This document shows positions 7,552 to 9,118 of a stretch of 9,118 nt of DNA, in pieces (position 1 is the stretch's first letter; each line of letters opens with the position of its first letter). This stretch comes from Atopobiaceae bacterium. Its GTDB lineage: Bacteria; Actinomycetota; Coriobacteriia; Coriobacteriales; Atopobiaceae. Both the position numbers and the translations under genes were made by a program. The stretch covers positions 1 to 9,118 of the forward strand of contig JAFUBJ010000292.1 of the NCBI GenBank assembly GCA_017460265.1, given 5' to 3'. The notes under the pieces were generated by a model. It made no database searches, was not told the DNA's origin, and worked only from the letters and a program-made list of their open reading frames with translations.

Positions 7552-8748
7552 CTAGCCGATCCGACTTTCGAAGCGTTGCCCGTCGCGCAACATCGCGTAC
7601 GCCACGTTGATGCGGCGACGGGCAAGCGCTATGACTGCGGAGTAGTGGCACCTCCCCTCGGCCCTCTTGCGGTCGTAGTACGCCCTCGACTCCTCGCAGA
7701 AGTCGATCGATCTCGCGGCGGAGAGCACCCAGGCCCTCTTGAGCCTCTTGTTGCCGGCCCTGGGCTTCGTCACGGAGTTGAGGGAGCGACCCGACTGTCT
7801 CACGCGCGGCGCGAGCCCCGCGTAGGAGGCGAGCTTGGCGGCGCTCGAGAACCTCGAGATGTCCCCGACCTCGGCGATGAACGTGGCCGCCGTGACCCTC
7901 CCGAGCCCGGGCATGGAGAGGAGGACCCGCGCGTCGGGCATGGACGCGAGCAGCTCGTCGACGCGCCGGCCGACCCTCTCGCGAGCGTCCAGGGCGGACC
8001 TGAGCGAGGCGGCCTCGATCTTGATCAGCTCGTCGTAGAAGGCCGAGGACACGATCTCCACGCTCTGCGAGGCGATGGCCGAGAAGACCTCCTCCACGAA
8101 CAGGAGGCCTCTGTGCCCGAACCCGCGCTGGGCACCGACCCATCTCCTGACCCTGCCCTTGCCGGCCGAGGCGAGCCCGTTCGCGCCCCCGTACCGTGCG
8201 AGCAGCGCCAAGGGGAGCCTGCGCTTGACCCTCTGGCCCGCGAACACGCCGTTCAGGGCGGGGCACGTCGCGAGCAGGAGCCCGTGTATCCTCGCGGCGG
8301 CGCGCCTCGCGTCGTCGGTGAGCTCTCGGTCGTAGGACATGAGCGCGGCGAGCTCCTCCGCGTCCCCGCGCCGCGCCGACACCCCGTGCACGAGCGAGGG
8401 GATGCGGAGCGCGAGGTCCGCTATCACGAACGAGTCGCGCCTGTCGGTCTTCGCCTCGCCTCCGTAGAGGTCGATGCCTTTGGCCATCGCCTTGGGCGTG
8501 ATGAACCCGACGTCCAGGCCCATCTCCCGTGCCACCGCGAAGAGCAGGGACGAGAGGTCGCCAGGCTGGTCCACGACCGCAATCGCGTCGGTGCCAGCGT
8601 ACGGTTCGAGTGCCGACCGGATCTCGGACTCGTCCTGTCCCACGGGCTTGCTGACGGTCACCTCCCCGGTATGGGCGTCGATGGCCGTCATGTGGTGGGA
8701 GTACCTTCCGACGTCGAATCCCACAACGACGCCGTGAGCAGCTTCCAT
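7552..8748 (-). CDS. IS110-family DEDD recombinase (transposase, 398 aa)
   Basis: This enzyme excises and inserts the element by RNA-guided recombination. The N-terminal RuvC-like domain has D12 in VVGFDVGR, D60 in AVVDQPGD, and D102 and D105 in KTDRRDSF. That spacing matches the catalytic tetrad I recall for IS621 (D11, E60, D102, D105), except that the glutamate is aspartate here, as in other actinobacterial members. A helical linker with many arginines spans about 150-250. The C-terminal Transposase_20 domain follows: LLSMPGLGRVTAATFIAEVGD, then KLASYAGLAPRVRQSG, where S319 sits at the position expected for the nucleophilic serine, then GNKRLKRAWVLSAA. Length is normal and the frame is intact. 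The ATG at 8748 is preceded by AAAGGGGG (8761-8754), five bases away. The upstream 250 bp hold the candidate bridge RNA on the same strand. Confidence 0.93.
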   Translation of the reverse strand: MEAAHGVVVGFDVGRYSHHMTAIDAHTGEVTVSKPVGQDESEIRSALEPYAGTDAIAVVDQPGDLSSLLFAVAREMGLDVGFITPKAMAKGIDLYGGEAKTDRRDSFVIADLALRIPSLVHGVSARRGDAEELAALMSYDRELTDDARRAAARIHGLLLATCPALNGVFAGQRVKRRLPLALLARYGGANGLASAGKGRVRRWVGAQRGFGHRGLLFVEEVFSAIASQSVEIVSSAFYDELIKIEAASLRSALDARERVGRRVDELLASMPDARVLLSMPGLGRVTAATFIAEVGDISRFSSAAKLASYAGLAPRVRQSGRSLNSVTKPRAGNKRLKRAWVLSAARSIDFCEESRAYYDRKRAEGRCHYSAVIALARRRINVAYAMLRDGQRFESRIG

Positions 8749-8804
8749 GGCTGCCCCCTTTCTCGAATGGGAGGCGGGGAACGTCGCTGGCGCCCTCTCG
8801 GCAG

Positions 8805-8812
8805 GACATTAT
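8805..8812 (-). other. Putative right donor guide of the bridge RNA
   Basis: The RNA reads AUAAUGUC here, complementary to GACATTAT, the core plus the first six bases of the left end (9007-9000). It is on the 3' side of the same internal loop, across the apical hairpin from the left donor guide. The match extends by one G:C pair into the present left flank. Confidence 0.7.
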
Positions 8813-8836
8813 GGGACGGGCTCGAAGCCCAGATCA

Positions 8837-8845
8837 TCAACCTAT
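8837..8845 (-). other. Putative left donor guide of the bridge RNA
   Basis: The RNA reads AUAGGUUGA here, identical to the last 9 bases of the right end including the core (7439-7431), so it can pair with the bottom strand of that end. It lies on the 5' side of the internal loop of the third hairpin, where known bridge RNAs carry this guide. Confidence 0.7.
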
Positions 8846-8878
8846 CAGCCATCCGGGGGCCAACGGATTCGGTGGCAC

Positions 8879-8886
8879 GACACAAA
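8879..8886 (-). other. Putative right target guide of the bridge RNA
   Basis: The RNA reads UUUGUGUC here, complementary to GACACAAA on the minus strand at 7432-7425: the core GA plus the first six bases of treC flanking the right end. It is on the 3' side of the interior of the second hairpin, as expected for a right target guide. The next base does not pair. Confidence 0.6.
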
Positions 8887-8979
8887 ATGAAACATGGTCG
8901 TTAGTCCGGCGCGGCCATGCCGAATCCGTTGACGTCCTGCACCACGGCAGCTCCCGGTTTCCGAAGCCGTGGTGAGGCC

Positions 8980-9009
8980 ATCATAGGGAGTTGCTATAAA
9001 TAATGTCCA
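8980..9009 (-). promoter_or_regulatory. Left-end promoter for bridge RNA and recombinase
   Basis: The -10 TATGAT (8985-8980) differs from consensus at one base. In the integrated state the -35 is TGGACA (9009-9004), with TG from the flank and GACA from core plus element, 18 bp away. In the circular form the right end would supply TT instead of TG, giving a perfect TTGACA at the same 18-bp spacing. The predicted start near 8973 coincides with the first base of the 5' stem. Confidence 0.65.
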
Positions 9010-9118
9010 CCCCCACCTGTAACCTAACAGCTGAGCCAGTCCCATAGGCGCTTTCAGCCTCGCGCCTGGGCCTGCCGAGTGTCGCTTGCCGCGCCGTCGG
9101 CGAGGGGATGGTCGAGCA
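9008..9118. other. Left flank of the IS110 element, origin unknown
   Basis: None of the three minus-strand frames reads as the missing TreC N-terminus. One minus frame ends with ARG and a stop at about 9058 and has G/C-rich third positions, so it could be the 3' end of a gene entering from outside the window. The bases between that stop and the element include CTGGCTCAGC and a G-rich run ending GTGGACA. This faintly recalls ends of IS21-like elements, but I cannot establish that. Confidence 0.3.

Larger units (their letters stand above)
8789..8973 (-). ncRNA. Candidate IS110 bridge RNA (about 185 nt)
   Basis: Bridge RNAs of IS110 elements bind the recombinase and pair one loop with the target DNA and another with the element's own joined ends. 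Three structures follow in order on the minus strand. A 5' stem pairs 8973-8966 with 8948-8941 (ACCACGGC/GCCGTGGT). A large hairpin closed by 12 bp pairs 8931-8920 with 8872-8861 (CAACGGATTCGG/CCGAATCCGTTG) and has a 47-nt interior. A third stem pairs 8860-8848 with 8802-8790, interrupted but with GGC-CCC and GGC blocks, and has an apical hairpin GGGC-TTCGA-GCCC at 8830-8818. The interior of the third hairpin carries both donor matches and that of the second carries a target match (separate entries). The 5' end is placed 7 nt after a TATGAT -10; the 3' end is estimated from the last stem. Confidence 0.75.
7431..9007 (-). mobile_element. IS110-family insertion sequence (IS110 group, bridge-RNA type)
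   Basis: The element body is inferred to run from 9005 (left end) to 7433 (right end) on the minus strand, about 1.57 kb, flanked on each side by the core dinucleotide GA (9007-9006 and 7432-7431). Borders were set from three consistent observations: loss of TreC coding sequence at 7430, the RNA loop segments that match both ends, and creation of a promoter when the ends are joined at GA. The long 5' non-coding region (8749-9005) and shorter 3' region (7433-7551) fit the IS110 group rather than the IS1111 group, in which the RNA lies downstream. There are no terminal inverted repeats or target duplication beyond the core, as usual for this family. The recombinase gene is intact, so the copy may be active. 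Confidence 0.82.

Noticed and set aside
5984..7555. Plus-strand open frame of 523 codons opposite the treC-like gene
   Set aside because: It is the mirror of a clear GH13 gene with all catalytic motifs, runs across the IS border, and shows no domain of its own.
7547..8809. Second minus-strand frame of 420 codons overlapping the recombinase
   Set aside because: Its composition is dominated by R, G and A, it lacks the DEDD and Transposase_20 motifs that are clear in the other frame, and it has no ribosome binding site.
7426..8904. Long plus-strand open frame of 492 codons across the IS element
   Set aside because: It is antisense to the recombinase gene, has no recognisable domain, is rich in P, R, G, E and H as expected for a shadow of GC-rich coding DNA, and crosses the inferred IS border.
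7421..8991. Alternative IS borders at a shared GCA (minus strand near 7420 and 8990)
   Set aside because: It would give a 16-bp promoter spacing but leaves the two 8-9 nt donor-guide matches unexplained, whereas the GA core explains the matches, the promoter and the treC break together.
8845..9045. Minus-strand 66-codon frame across the left end
   Set aside because: It overlaps the bridge-RNA structures and the core, spans element and flank, and encodes nothing recognisable.
9008..9118. Left flank as the missing TreC N-terminus
   Set aside because: One minus frame is open through the flank and would join treC in frame if the element were removed, but its translation lacks the NGYDI-like and YGT-like segments expected just upstream in this enzyme.

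Overview
This looks like a GC-rich chromosome segment from a gut-type actinobacterium of the class Coriobacteriia (a Collinsella/Olsenella-like organism is my best guess). That is inferred from strong G/C bias at third codon positions, AGGAG-type ribosome binding sites, and the mix of a fructose-family PTS, Gfo/Idh/MocA dehydrogenases and a trehalose-6-phosphate hydrolase. No rRNA, tRNA or CRISPR array is visible.

Positions 1-5994 hold a sugar-uptake locus on the plus strand. An AT-rich leader with a perfect 10-bp inverted repeat and a good sigma-70-type promoter precedes a 654-residue EIIABC permease of the fructose PTS family. It is followed by two tandem, closely related Gfo/Idh/MocA oxidoreductases, and then by an unusual 484-residue protein joining a lactose/cellobiose-type EIIB domain to a ROK (sugar kinase/repressor-like) domain whose phosphate-binding and catalytic motifs are degenerate. 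Hairpins lie after the PTS gene, after the second oxidoreductase and after the EIIB-ROK gene. A reasonable reading is uptake and phosphorylation of a sugar or sugar derivative, oxidation or reduction by the paired dehydrogenases, and sensing by the EIIB-ROK protein. The substrate cannot be read from the sequence.

Positions 6023-7430 (minus strand) hold a trehalose-6-phosphate hydrolase gene (treC-like) that has lost about the first 90 residues. The break is the end of an IS110-family element (about 7433-9005) whose DEDD-type recombinase gene is intact on the minus strand.

The most interesting part is the 5' non-coding end of that element (8749-9005). It has the layout of an IS110 bridge RNA: a 5' stem-loop, a large target-binding-like hairpin and a donor-binding-like hairpin. 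By eye I found four short matches that agree with each other. One loop repeats the last 9 nt of the right end. The opposite side of the same loop is complementary to the first bases of the left end. A segment of the other hairpin is complementary to the chromosomal flank right of the insertion. All three share the dinucleotide GA, which marks the crossover core and the element's borders. Joining the ends at this core in a circle creates TTGACA-18 bp-TATGAT, a near-consensus promoter starting right at the RNA's 5' stem. The left flank (9008-9118) does not encode the missing TreC N-terminus and does not fit the presumed left target guide, which suggests a rearrangement at this insertion.
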